NCBI RefSeq assembly: GCF_030867095.1
Contig: NC_081824.1
Span: forward strand, 254,449,956 to 254,513,955
Direction of reading: 5' to 3'
DNA: 64,000 nucleotides
DNA from: Alligator mississippiensis
Taxonomy: Eukaryota; Chordata; Crocodylia; Alligatoridae
Both the position numbers and the translations under genes were made by a program. This document shows, one piece after another, positions 12,134-24,300 of this stretch (positions within the stretch are counted from its first letter, which is position 1; every line of letters starts with the position of its first letter). A model generated the notes under the pieces. The model saw only the letters and a list, made by a program, of their open reading frames with translations, was not told the origin of the DNA and did not search any database.

Positions 12134-13121
12134 TAGGCCTGTGTGAAGCGGCTAGTATTCTCTTTGGATTCGGATTCAGCTGATTCGGGGGACAGTGATT
12201 CGATTCGGTGATTCGAATCACTCTTCCGAATCGATTTGGCTGAATCTGATTCAGAGATTTGGGTGCTGCTGAATCAGCTGAATCTCCAAACAGGCCCCAT
12301 CCCCTGCTGGGTCTCCCAGCCCAGCAACGGCTGCCCTGCCTGCCCCAGCTCTGGACCTTTAAGAAACCCCCCCCCCCCCCAAAAAAAAACCAAAACAAAA
12401 AACAAAACAAAAAACAACCCCTGCACTCACCGGTTCCTGCCCAGCAGGGGGGTGATCCCCACTGCCCCCCCCATGCCCCGTACTGCATGGTCTCTCCATG
12501 AGCCCTATGAAACCCTGAGGCTGCCCGCAGTAGCCAGTGAGTTCAGGGGTTCTTTTGGGTTTTTTTCTTAAAGGGCTGGAGCTAAGGTGGGTGGGGCAGC
12601 CATGGGGAGGGGGGCTGGGAGAGTGGGCTTGGGTCAGGGGGCTCATGGCAGAGACCCCATGTAGCATGGGGCAGTGGGGGGCAACAGGGATCATGCCCCC
12701 TGCCCAGCAGCACCCAGTGAGTAGGGGCTTTTTTTTAAAGGGCCAGGAGCTGGGATGGGTGGGGCAGCCATGGGGGGGAATGGGCAGGGGTCAGAGGGCA
12801 TTCAGTGGGGCTGGGGGCACAGGCAGGGGATGGGTCCTGGTAGGGGTCCCCCCCATGGTCCCCTCCCCCCTCCTCCAGCCCTCCCTCCCCTGCCCCTTAC
12901 TTACCAGCTCCAAGTCCGGCTCCAGCTCCCTGCTGCAGCAGGCGGGGACTGCCTGAATAGTCAAAGCTCTCCGAATCTTTTCTGAATCGAGTTGGATAGC
13001 TTTGAATCAATTTGGACCTTTTTATTGGTCCCCAATTTGATTTGGAATTGGAGATTTGGCCACCAAATCAGGCCGAATCTCCTCCAAATTGAATCAGCAC
13101 CCGAAGGTTCATACAGCCCTA
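12134..13121. mobile_element. hAT-type non-autonomous transposon with perfect 8-bp target duplication
   Basis: The element starts TAGGCCTGTGTGAAGCGG and ends in a complement reading TAGGGCTGTATGAACC, an imperfect terminal inverted repeat. The duplication CCAGACAT is exact on both sides (12126-12133 and 13122-13129) and lies inside CR1 endonuclease sequence. The first about 150 bp and last about 150 bp are packed with GATTC/GAATC words (for example GATTCGGATTCAGC at 12169-12182). The middle is GC-rich with a C/A run at 12368-12417. No transposase is encoded. It is the same family as 60400-62397. Confidence 0.88.
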
Positions 13122-14131
13122 CCAGACATCTCCTGGGAAGAACACTCGGCCAGATCTGACCAGTCACATAGATTCCTGACCTGTATTGACAAGCTCTACC
13201 TGTCTCAGGAAGTATACGGGCTGACCAGAGGAAATGCCCTCCTAGATTTAGTCTTGGCCAAGGGGGGCGACTTGGTGAGTGATCTGAAGATAGAGGGTAA
13301 CCTAGATGATAGTGACCAGACCGTGACACTATCACTTTCACTGTCTGACATAGGGCTGGGAAATCTGTCAGTAAGGTACAAATTCTTGACTTAAAAAAAG
13401 CTGACTTTAATAAGCTAAGGGCTTTAGTGAATAATACCCTATGGGATCATGGACCTCAGGGAAAGAGTGTGGACAAAGAGTGGTTGTTCCTCAAGGATAC
13501 GATCCTTGGTGTACAGAAGTTGTCAATAAGTGTACGCAGAAAAGGTAGAACAAGGGCCAGTAGGCCATCTTGGCTCAACAGGGAAGTTGCAGATCTTCTG
13601 GAAAAGAAAAGGGAGACTTACCAATGATGGAAGCTAGGAATAGGCCCCAAGGAGAACTACATAAGATTGACGCACACCTATAGGGGTCAGATTAGAAAAG
13701 CAAAGGCGGTGGGCAAATTCAGGTTAGCACCTGAAATCAAGGGCAATAAAAAGTCCTTCTATAGGTACATAGGTAACAGGAGGAAAACCAGTGGCAATGT
13801 GGGCCCACTGCTTAATGCATCTGGACATCTGATCACTGACACCAAGGAGAAAACTGAACTCCTGAATGAGTATTTTGCATCTGTATTCCACCAGTCTAAG
13901 AGTGATAGCCTGCTGAACGCAAATATGACACAGAATAATTACAGGAGGGGTGATCACCTACTAACTGTCAATGTAGAGCTGGTGAAAGAACAGCTAGAGA
14001 GGCTGGATATCTATAAGTCAGCAGGACTGGATGAACCAAGAGTGCTGAACGAGCCAGCCAAAGTCATCGCAGGACCACTGGCAAAACTCTGAGAATTCGT
14101 GGTGTTCAGGAGAGGTCCCAGAAGACCAGGG

Positions 14132-16133
14132 GAATTAAGTGTATATATACAAATGCCAGGAGCATGGGAAACTAGAACTCTTGCTTGCGAGCAATAACTT
14201 TGACCTAGTAGGACTAACTGAAACCTGGCAGGACTCTGCTCATGACTGGGTGGTAGGAATAGAGGGCTATAGGTTGTATAGGAGAGAGAGAGGAGGGAAA
14301 AAAGGAGGGGGGTGTTGCTCTCTCTGTCAAAGAACAGTACACATCTTCCCTAATCAAATTGGGATCAGAGAATGGACAAGCGGAGACTCTGTGGGTTAGG
14401 ATCCAAGGGGGTTAGGGGGGAAGGGACCTGGTGGTGGGGGTCTACTATAGGCCTCCACACTAGGAGGACGAGGTAGACAGGGTATTTTCTAGGGAGCTGT
14501 CAGAGGCTGTGCGGTCCAGAGATATGGTAGTCATGCAGAGCCTTAACTACCCAGACGTATGCTGGGAGGAACAGTCAGCTAGATCTAGCCGCTCACACAG
14601 GTTCTTAACCTGTATTCAGGACCTCCACCTAACACAGGAGGTAAGGAGTCGCACCAGGGGTAACACCTTGCTTGACTTGGTGTTGGTCACAGGGGTGACC
14701 TAGTGGGGAACCTGCAAATTCAAGGCAACTTAGGGGACAGTGATCATCAAATGATAAAATTCAGTATCCAGAGAAGGGTCGGCATTATATCTAGCAGGAC
14801 GCAGATGCTAAACTTTAAAAAGGCTGACTTTAATAGGCTCAGGGGATTGGTTAGCAGGGTACTAGGAACCAAGAGCCTAGATGCTTTGGGGGTCCAGGAT
14901 GGGTGGTCATTCCACAAGGAAACCATTCTTTGGGCCCAGAGTGAGACAATCCCATGGCAGAGGAAAGGAGGCAAAGGTGCCAGGAAGCCCCTTTGGCTAA
15001 CCAGGGTCATCCAGGATACCTTAAGGACAAAAAAAGAAGCATACAGGAAGTGGAAGCAGGGGGTAGCTAGCAAGAAGGATTACATTTCCTTGGCCTGTGC
15101 CTGCAGGGAGTCAGTCAGGAAGGCCAAGGCAGCTCTAGAACTCAGGCTAGTGGCAGGGATTAAGGAAAATAAAAACTCCTTCTTTAGGTACATTGGGAGC
15201 AAAAAGAGGGTGCAGGGTAGCATAGGACCCCTACAGGATGGGTAGGGGGGCTTAGTGACAGATAGCAGGGACAAGGCAGAGATCTTTAACGAATTTTTTG
15301 CCTCTGTCTTCTTAAATAGGAATCTAGACAAACCCTAAATATGCATCACGGACACCAACAAGGGGAACATCAGCTGACCAATGGTCAGTGCTGACACAGT
15401 AAAAAGACACTTGGAGGGACTGGACGTGTTCTAATCACCGGGACTGGAGGAACTCCACCCATGGGTAATGAAGGAATTAGCGAGTGTCATAGCTGAACTA
15501 CTGGCAAGGATATATGAGGACTCATGGTGTTCAGGTCAGGTCCCGGAGGATTGGAAGAGGGCCAATGTCATCCCAATCTTTAAGAAGGGGAGGAAGGAGG
15601 ATCCGGGGAACTATAGACCAATCAGCCTTACCTCTATCCCTGAGAAAATCCTAGAAAAAATTCTCAAGGAACACATCTGTGGGAGCCCACTGGCTAATGT
15701 GATGTAGAAGGGTAACCAACATGGGTTTATAGCAGGCAGGTCCTGCCTGACTAACCTAGTTTCTTTTTATGGCAAGGCCACCAAATGTTTAGATGCAGGA
15801 GTTGAGGTGGATGTTATCTATCTGGACTTCAAGAAGGCCTTTGACATGGTATCCCATACCATCCTTATAAATAAACTGAGGAGATTTGCCTAGGATGATT
15901 ATACGGTAGACTGGGTAGCAAACTGGCTCAAAGGTCGCACTCAGAGATTGGTACTGGATGGGTCGGTGTCAGCCTGGAAAGTTGTGTGCAGTGGAGTCCC
16001 TCAGGGCTCAGTTCTGGGGCCAGTGCTGTTCAACATCTTCATCAGACCCTTTTCTTGCCTGTCAGGGGCAGGGGGTTGGACTAGATGGCCCACTGAGGTC
16101 CCTTCCGACCCTAGAATCTATGAATCTATAAGA
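14132..16133 (+). mobile_element. younger CR1 inserted into the old CR1
   Basis: The copy begins in the endonuclease region (TNARSMGN-like codons after TACAAATGCCAGGAGCATGG at about 14148), carries FDLVGLTETWQDSAHDW (14178-14250) and SLNYPDVCWEEQSARS, and continues to LARIYEDSWCSGQVPEDWKR and IPIFKKGRKEDPGNY. A block with GVPQGSVLGPVLFNIFI follows at about 15990-16045. It then jumps to the 3' tail GGTTGGACTAGATGGCCCAC and ends AATCTATGAATCTATA, so the FADD-containing segment is deleted. Left flank AGAAGAC and right flank AGACTGG share AGAC, consistent with a short target duplication. Removing it restores the outer CR1 reading VPxDWKR. Confidence 0.85.
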
Positions 16134-17436
16134 CTGGAAGAGGGACAATGTTGTGCCCATCTTCAAGAAGGGGAGGAAAGAGGACCCAGGGAACTACAAG
16201 CTGATCAGCCTGACCTCAATCCCAGGAAAAATTCTTGACAAATTTCTGAAGGAGTCCATATGCAATAAACTAGTAGAAGGCAAAATTCTGAATGACAGCC
16301 AGCACAGCTTTGTTGTGGGTAGGCCATGTCTGATTAACCTCATTTCCTTCTACGACCAGGTTACTCACCACCTGGATAAGGGAGATGAGGTTGACATCAT
16401 TTACTTGGACTTTAGGAAGGCCTTTGACTTGGTGTCCTATGAGGATCTCAAGGTAAAACTAGGGGACTATGGGCTCAACAATTCAACAGTCAGATGGGTT
16501 GGAAACTGGCTGCAGGATCGGACCCAGAGAGTACTAATAGACGGATCTGTGTTGACCTGGTGGAGGGTAGCTAGTGGGGTCCCCCAGGGTTCAGTAATTG
16601 GACCAGTGCTTTTCAACATCTGCATGAATGATCTGGATGTGGAGGTGAGAAGCACACTGGCAAAGTTCGCCGATGACACCTAGCTTTGGGGAAGTGTGGC
16701 CATGTGTCAGGGTAGGCTGATGATCCAGGCAGACCTAGACAGATTAGTTAGATGGGTGAACCAGAACCAGATGCTGTTCAACACTGTAAAGCGTAAAGTG
16801 CTCCATCTGGGGAGGAGAATTCTGCTACAAACTTACAGACTTGGTGGTGCTACGCTAGCTAGCACCATGTCTGAAAGGGATCTGGGGTCATAACTGACCA
16901 TAAAATGAATGAGCCACCAGTATGATGCTACAGTTAGCAGAGCAAATAATACATTCCCATGTATCAACCAATGCATCTCAAGCAAAAATAAGGAAGTTAT
17001 TCTCCCACTCCACTTATCATTGGTGAGGCCACAGCTGGAGTACTGCATCTAGTTCTGGGTGCCACACTTCAAGAAGGGTGTGGAGAAGCTTGAAAGAGCC
17101 CAGAGAAGAGCCACTCATATGATTAGAGGCCTGAAGAGCAAGAAATACAAGGAAAGGCTGACAGTTATGGGACTGTTCAGCCTAGACAAGAGAAGACTTC
17201 TGGGAGATTTGGTGGCAGCTTACAAATATATCAAGGGAGAGCATCAGGGGCTAGGTAAACAACTATTCACCAAAGTGCCCCAGGGGAAAACCAGGAGCAA
17301 TGGTCATAAACTCCTAGAAGGAGGTTTCAGACTGGATATAAGGAAAAATTTCTTTACAGTTCATGTGACCAGTCTCTGGAATAGACTCCCAGCGGGGGTG
17401 GTGGAGATCTTCAAAAGGAGACTGGACGCAAGGTAG

Positions 17437-18405
17437 TTGATAGAATATGGGTGTCATGTGGTATCACGTTTTGTTAGCATTTGCTTGCTATGACCTGAAT
17501 AACATGGCTTCAATACTTTTATGCATTCTATCCATGCCAATATCATGCCAGTAAAATCTTTGCACTAGGCTACACCATACACACTGTTAACTCACTCATC
17601 CCCATCCTGAGTCACCACCAGGGATGGAAGGTAGCCTCTGTTTCACAGTGCACAGCAAAAAAGACTCTCACAGGCAGATTACAGGAGAGATTCCAGTTCC
17701 AGTATGAAAGATTTCAATTTGCTTTTCCAGCACTGGTTGAAGAGCTATAAGAACTAGAGCACAACTCTTCATGTTTCTTTTGCCTGAATGCCTAATGAAT
17801 TGTGCTCACTCATAGCCCTGAGGACAGGTCTTGATTGTGTTTTGAAGTTTCTGCCTATTTATTACTGTAGTGACTTCATGGCAGCCAAAACATTCATTTG
17901 TGATCTCATTTTCCCGTTGCACTCTTTCCACTCAATAAAACATGCACACAAGCTTCCACAAAACAGGAGAACACTTTTAAGCCATCGTGGTGCTCTTGGG
18001 AACTGTGTTGTATGAAATATCTTTTTTTTTAAGGCTCATACTTACCTGTCGCTATGCGCTACACCACTTTTTTTTCTTCAATGCAATACCCAAATTCATA
18101 CTGGTATAGAAATTAATATTGTAAAAAAAAAAATTCTTTTGTGCTGCTACTTCCATAACATAAAATATTTAGTGGGAGTAGTGTCTTTGGCTATGCAAAT
18201 CACTGGATTTTTTAAATTTGGATTTGATGGCTGGATGTATTTTTTTTATAAGTAGCAACTGTCCCCTTGAATTAACATCAGGTGACATTTCTTGCTGCAG
18301 ACACAAAAGAGGCCAATGTGCTTCTAAAATGTTTATCCTCTGAAGGAGAAAACCCAAAATAAGACCTGACTTTACTTTGGTTCCCTTGCACAGCATTATA
18401 ATCCC
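17437..18405. other. intergenic DNA, nothing recognised
   Basis: Mixed-composition DNA with T-runs near 18022 and 18069 and an A-run near 18122. No exon or repeat family is identified. Confidence 0.45.
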
Positions 18406-18409
18406 ACAG

Positions 18410-18466
18410 TGGGTGTGTGTACAATTGCACTTACACCGACTTAAATTTACTGCACAGTAAATAACA
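18410..18466. mobile_element. truncated inverted-repeat MITE
   Basis: GGGTGTGTGTACAATTGCAC followed by TTACACCGACTTAAATTTAC and TGCACAGTAAAT matches, with a few changes, the reverse complement of the right end of the element at 53940-54202. Only one end is present. Confidence 0.55.
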
Positions 18467-18474
18467 TAGCACTG

Positions 18475-18757
18475 GGAATGGGAAGTCAGTCCAGCTAGGC
18501 TGACTTCCCATCCCCGGTGCTAGATTGGGCCAGGGCAGGGAAGTCAGCCCAGGTGGGCTGACTTTCCATCCCTGGTGCTAGATCGGGTGAGGGCTGGGAA
18601 GTCAGCCCAGCTGGGTTGGCTTCCAATCCCCAGCACTAGGTCTGTCTGGGGACTGGAAGTCAGCCCAGCTGGGCTAACTTCCCATCCCTGGGTTGAACTA
18701 GCACCAGGGGTGGGAAGTCACCCCAGTTGGGCTGACTCCCTGGCCCCGGCCCCGACT
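18475..18757. repeat. tandem repeat of about 59 bp, five copies, palindromic core
   Basis: Five successive units each begin GGGAAGTCAGCCCAGCTGGG (with variants) and continue with the inverted match GCTGACTTCCC, then CATCCCYGGTGCTAG and a GGGNNAGGGCT spacer. Each unit can therefore form a hairpin. Copies diverge by several bases each; the last is partial, ending in a CCCCGGCCCCG tract. Plus-strand frame 18575-18775 is just this repeat. Confidence 0.85.
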
Positions 18758-18919
18758 GATCTAGCGAAACGTTGAAACAGCGTCGAACCAGCCTCACTGT
18801 TTCGACAAAGCAAAATGGAACAGCTGTTTCAAATCGAAATGAAATTCAATACGAAACGCTGTTCCATTGAAACCTTGAAACTAAAGGGGAAACAGAATGG
18901 TGCCATTCACACAGCCCTA
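18758..18919. mobile_element. right end of a hAT-type element (TTCGA-rich)
   Basis: The segment is rich in GAAAC and TTTCGA words and ends TTCACACAGCCCTA. This is the same terminus as the elements at 12134-13121 and 60400-62397. No matching left terminus or target duplication was found, so the tandem repeat at 18475-18757 may be its interior and the left end may be lost. Confidence 0.55.
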
Positions 18920-19119
18920 CTTTTCAGCATTCACTCTGTCCTAGCAAGAACATAATAACAATGAAGCATACCTTCAGCGTGCACCTTCCTTTGCTAATGG
19001 TTTTTGTTGCAGAAGGAAGTTACCTTTGTGGCTGAGAGAGTGATGTGGGACTCAAAAGGCCTGAGTTCAGTGTTCAGTTTTGCCAGAGATTTCCTGGCTG
19101 ACCTGGAGCAAGTCATTAT

Positions 19120-19432
19120 GGGTATCTTTACACATGCTCTGAGGATGGTTCTGAGAGCTGCTCTAATTAAAGCGCCCACAGCATTTTGTGTATTCAGTGT
19201 CCCTTGTTTCAAAATGGCAGCAGGGGTGCTTTAACTAACGCTTGGTTGATGAACTTTAGTTAAAGTGACCTCGCTGCCATTTTGCAGTATGGGAACTCTG
19301 AATACATGAAATGCGAAGGCTGCTGGAGCACACTAAATAGCACACTTCAGCAGACTTGATTAATCAAGTCTGCTTTGATGTACTGTAATTACAGTGTGTT
19401 GGAGCAGTGTCCCCACATCTGTACAGGCACCC
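19120..19432. mobile_element. MITE with GGGTATC-type terminal inverted repeats
   Basis: The left end GGGTATCTTTACACATG pairs with the complement of the right end, GGGTGCCTGTACAGATG. The interior has two inverted copies of a CTGCCATTTTG/CAAAATGGCAG motif with TTTAACTAA and TTTAGTTAAAG flanks. Related copies lie at 20740-20942 and 29240-29492. Confidence 0.7.
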
Positions 19433-20739
19433 TAGATTTCCTTGTGCCTCAGTTCCCTGTTTGCAGAAAAGATGAAAATGCTTTACTTCCAGCCTTAGTC
19501 TATCACCTTGGGGGGTGATAGATTGTGTATAAAGACACCTACCACAATGGTGTCCTGGTCCTGGTCCTGGTAGGGGTCTTTGCTATTCTAATACCAACTA
19601 CTATTTCTAGGATTCCCATGGGAGTCAAATTTTTTACACTGTCTTTATTGTTAGAGCAGGGTTGGATTTTTCTTCTCTGTCTAAGTTATTTGGTTTCTGC
19701 ACTCTGATCATCTGTGAGTATTTATCCATGGTTCATTACTGTATGTGTAAAGACTGTTAGCCACATCTGCATACATAATGCCTCTAATAGGCTTTAACTC
19801 AGCATCTCATAATGGCTATTCCTAAAATAGATGGATTTGATTCTACACTTTCATGGCATAGCTGGAAGCCTGGAGCACTGCAGTAAAGCACTGTTAAATG
19901 GGTCAGCACTGGCATTTCCTACCTCAGGACAAGCTAGTAATCAGTACATTGGCCTCCATTATAACATCAGTGCTTAAGTGGAATTCCTCATTAAAAAATC
20001 AATTGGTTTTTGTGGGGAGGAGGAGAGGAGTTGATTGCATGGTATGGGCTATTATTTTTTCATTCATCTGCCTTAAAAAACAATCCTAATTGATGCTTAG
20101 TACATTGTTTTCCCTACAGTGCTTGCTGTAGCTTGTTTTTACTAATAATTAATTAAAAGCTAAGAAAATGGAAAGCAATTACACATGAGAGAAAATAATC
20201 TTTTTGTGGACTAAGTTCAATTTCCAACTCTACCAAAGACTTGCTGTTTGACCAGCCACTTTAAGTGCCAGCCACTTCAGGTATGCCTACACAGCAAAAT
20301 ACAGTACCATGCCATGTCATGTTTTTCCTTTTCGTCCTCCTTCACCCTGAGGAATTAAAGTGAGGTCTGTAGTGCCTTCTCAGTGCTTGCTCTATCCTAG
20401 CAAGAACATAATAATAATGGGTACTGAACTTCTTTCCCTGCCTGTGCTCAGCACTGCCAGATGCTCAGGTAAGAGAAAAGAGGGGTGGGCTGTGTCCTAG
20501 ACCCTAAGACACAGCTCATGCACCATCCCAGTATCAGATCAGTGTCTGAGACACATGCCACATGTTCAATTTAAGGCATGCTACAAATCAGCACAAAGGA
20601 GTGCAACAGTAAATAAAGAATCTCTTTATGGTTGGTTTGCCATTTTATCCTACCAGAAATTACTCAAGCACGGCATGTTAACCATGCCATGAATATATGT
20701 CTGCCTCTGAGGGCCCAAGAAGCTAGAATCCTGCAAAGC

Positions 20740-20942
20740 ACACAGAGCACCTATACATGTGCAGCAAGTCTGCTCCGATACGCTGAAATGAGCTTTAGTT
20801 AAAGTGTCCTCACTGCCATTTTTCAGTTCAGGGACATTGATACATGACACACTCCGGGCACTTTAATTAGAGAGGCTTTTGGAGATGCTCTAATTAAAGT
20901 GCCTCTCCTGCCACTCCCAGAGCACATGTATAAATGCCCCAG
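20740..20942. mobile_element. MITE, same family as 19120-19432
   Basis: CACCTATACATGTGCAGCAA begins the copy. GCTTTAGTTAAAGTGTCCTC and ACTGCCATTTTTCAGTTCAG match the 19120-19432 interior, and the right end is ACATGTATAAATGCCCC. Internal deletion makes it shorter. Confidence 0.65.
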
Positions 20943-21368
20943 TTACCAAAGAATTCAGTCCCGTGTGGCATTATGATTCTTGTGTGAATTATCAGAAATG
21001 GATGTAGGTATTTCAGCAACATAAGCATCCATCAGCCCTTCCCTGGTGTGAAAGACCAGAAAATAAGAGCACACAAAAAAGGGGCAAATATTTTGACTGA
21101 CCTTGTAACATGGGCAAACTTTTACAGAAAAAAGGTGAGCCTGGTAGCCAAGAAAACATTTACTAAAATATCAAAACTTATATACATAGAGTGACATAAT
21201 TTTGTCAATGTTAACTTTTAAGACTAAGAGAAATTGTTTTGTCCTTCCAAAGGTGCCCGAGGAGGTCATAGGCAAAGAAGACACTTTCACTATATACTGC
21301 CTGTTTTGCTATCCTCCCTTCCCACCTCAGCCCCACATCTGTGTTTTCTGGGGGCACAGCATTCAATA
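20943..21368. other. presumed 3' UTR/flank of the minus-strand gene
   Basis: This is sequence just downstream (minus-strand sense) of the stop codon at 21369. No clear AATAAA signal was seen on the minus strand here, so the polyadenylation site is unknown. Confidence 0.3.
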
Positions 21369-24300
21369 TTATGGAGCCCAGATTCCCTTAGAGGCTCTGC
21401 CCTGCCAGAAGGGTGATTTTGTGAACTTAAGTTCTGGCATTTTTGAACACTGCTCAGCGAAGGTTTGCTTACAGAATGACAGGATTCTTCTGTGCAAGGG
21501 AACTCTGTTCCCGGGCCTGAACAGTGTCCCAGGCTTCGGCTTCTTTTCCCCAGCTGCAGGGTACGAAGAGGCTCCATCTGTCTGCAGCAAAGCTGTTGCT
21601 GGCTTGGGTTTAGTTAGTGGCTTTGCCACATAGGGAGCTGTCTGCCCAGTTTTGTGGAGATCTGTTGTACTTGTTGAAGCAGAGACCACCTTTGGCTGCT
21701 CCCTGGGAGCTCTTATCACTGTCCTATCTGGCCTCTTCCTCCCTTTTTGTGGAAACTGCCTTTTGTGACTGGATGGGGATGTGACGTCACTTGGGGACTG
21801 TTGTTGTGGACCTGCAGGGGATCCCAGGTGGAAGTCAGTGTCAGCTGTTTTCCTCCCTTGGGACTTAATGATTTTCTTGGAGATGCTCTCTGGCATCTGG
21901 AAGGTGAAGTGCTTGATGTTTGCACTTTGGTCTGATCCCTGCAGAGACTCAGGTGATGTTTTCATCTCCTTCTGGATCTTTGTATTTCTCTCTCCCAGGG
22001 GGCACTCTGTTAGCTGCCACTCCTGACACTGCCTCCCATTTAATTTCAACATGATGCCTTCTGTTATCTGCCACTCCTGAGCTTGCCTCCTTTTTAATTT
22101 TAGCATGAAGCCTAGGCTCATTTTCATTCGTCTCTTGTTCCCTTGAGTCTCTATTGACAGATGGGTGGGAAAAACAACCAGTTTGGGCAAGGCTGCTGTC
22201 TTATGTTGTCCCTGGTGGGTACACCTGGACTCAAGGCATTTGTAGCACAGCAGGCAGATGGGGTATTCTACCACTGCACCTTCCACGGAGAGGCAGGAGC
22301 TGCTGGGGTACTTGTTCAGTAGCTCCACCAGCAGGTTGTACTGCAGGTCACAAATGGCCTGCCTAGTGGTGGAAGAGTCAATGATGGCTTCTATGAGCTC
22401 TTCCAGGTCAGGCGTCTCTGGGCTGCCCTGCTGAGGCCGAATCCTTGCAGGATCCAAAGGGCTTTGCCCTGCTTCTGTCTCTCGCATTTTGTGAGGGCCT
22501 TTCCCTTTCCTTTCAGTGGGGAGCTCCAGACTCCTGGCCTGTTCGGTTCTGCTCCTGCTGTGTAATAGTCTGGATCTCAGCTCGCTCATCATGACTTCAG
22601 ATGGTGGTGATGTCTGACTCTCTGTCTCTGACCTGGTGTAGACATTGGTTTTTATGTTTGTCCAGCTCCCTTTTGGGTTTCCACCTCTATCCTCCTCCAT
22701 CTGGAGCTTTTGCTTTTTCTGGGGTTTGCCAGTGCTGCTCAAACTTGACCCAGAAATGCTGGGTGTCACCACAGGTCTCTGCCCTGGCGGATTGGGGCCA
22801 TTTGGTTTTACTTGGTGGCCCTGTGTCGTACTGTTCCTGTCTTTTTGCATGTTGACCTCTTGCGATGTCCTGAGGTCTCGTGCAGGAGGAGAGGCTGGTC
22901 TCATGTAGGAGGAGAGGCTGCACCCCATCTGCAGTGCACCTCGATTTTCTGGAAAATCAGGTATGTTAGGTGCCTCTGCCCCATAAGGCATCCAGGAACA
23001 AGAATTGCCTATTTCCCACCTAGCTTCAAAGGGTGAGGGATGTAGATCCTCTGGCCAATCTTCATCAGGGACACTTGAAAAAAGATGTAGCAGAAATGGG
23101 AAGGGGTAGGGAACCACCTGCATAGGACAGGAGAACCAGCCTTCATTCTCCAGGTTAGGAGGTATAAACATCTTCCAAGAAGACTGGCTTATCCTAGGCA
23201 GGCCCCCTTTCTGCTTCACCTGCATGTTTAAAATAAGGTGCACTCTCAGGAAGAGCAGCTCATCCCACATAGTTAGTGGCACTATTAGGGCAGGGTGGCC
23301 AGGACAGTTGTCCCAAGGACCGACTTGGGGGAAAATAGAAAAAAATGGCTGCTGTTGCAGCCATGCAGGCACGGTGGCAGTAACTGGAACATGCAGCTGC
23401 TGCTGCGTGTGGTAGCTGCCCTGGGTGCCTGTCCGTGTTGTTACACCTCTGGGGGCAGTAATCATTTCTTGGTCATGGTTTGAGCTCCACATGGATGACT
23501 TTGGAGCTGAAGGTAGGAAAGCCTGCAGGCTTTCCCATGGGGTGTCCTGAAAGTCCCATTCCTGCTGGACTTTCTTGCTCTGAATATACCAGCTGAAGTT
23601 CTCTCTTACGTCTCTGACCAGAAAGTTCATCTTCATCTCAGCTAAATTAATGCAAGTCACCCTGGGTAGTAGAGAGTGTTTGCTGAGGTGCACCATTGAT
23701 GCTGTGTCCAGGATGTGTAGACTCCACCACATGGTGAAGTGCTCCTGCCTTGTGTCAAGTTCAGTGGGATGGGTACCTGGGCCCATATCCAGCCAAGCAG
23801 AGCTCCAGGGATTCTCCTGCTTCTCACAGGGATGCACCAGGCTGGCTGGGGGAATCTCTCTCACTTGGATAATGCTCCTCTGGGATGCTCTAACTATCTG
23901 ATGAGTCTCTGCTTGGATGTCTGGGTTTCTCTGATCATGAACTTCCAGTATGGTGGCAGATTGGTATGGCAGCCCACTGAGGACAGGCTCAAGAAACAAC
24001 ATGCTGCTCTGGGCCTTCCAGTATGAGAAGCTAGGAAAGCTGACGCAGAAGTCCTGGCTCTCCTGCACATGCGAGGGGCAGGTGACTGAGGTAAGTGGCT
24101 GTGTTGCCTTTCCCAGATGGCCAGTTTTGGTCTCCTCTGTGTCTATTTCAAGGTGGAGTACATTATTTTCATAACCTAGTGATAGCTCCTCTGGAATGGG
24201 GGGCTGTGGCTCTAGAAGCACACTGGTCTTTATCAAGGTGTCTCCAAAACATGGGCACAGAGGCGGGCAGCTCTGTGCTCTGGGCAGCTGTGAGAAGTCT

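Larger units (their letters stand above)
11531..17436 (+). mobile_element. old CR1 LINE, interrupted by two later insertions
   Basis: Three separated pieces join into one CR1. Piece 1 (about 11531-12133) shows endonuclease sequence, with Y-T-N-A-R-S-M-G-N encoded at about 11712-11738. Piece 2 (13122-14131) continues it after a hAT insertion: the endonuclease motif that begins NYPD before 12133 continues ISWEEHSARSDQ after 13122, then reverse-transcriptase entry including SKSDSLLNANMTQNNY and SAGLDEPRVLNEPAK. Piece 3 (16134-17436) resumes after a CR1 insertion: DWKRDNVVPIFKKGRKE, then YLDFRKAFDLVSYEDLK, SGVPQGSVIGPVLFNIC, KFADDT and the C-terminal region to FKRRLDAR. Stops and frameshifts occur throughout, including TAG at 16681-16683 right after FADDT. 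The true 5' end is uncertain. Confidence 0.85.

Noticed and set aside
18475..18757. CRISPR-like array
   Set aside because: The units are contiguous imperfect tandem repeats without unique spacers, in a vertebrate genome.
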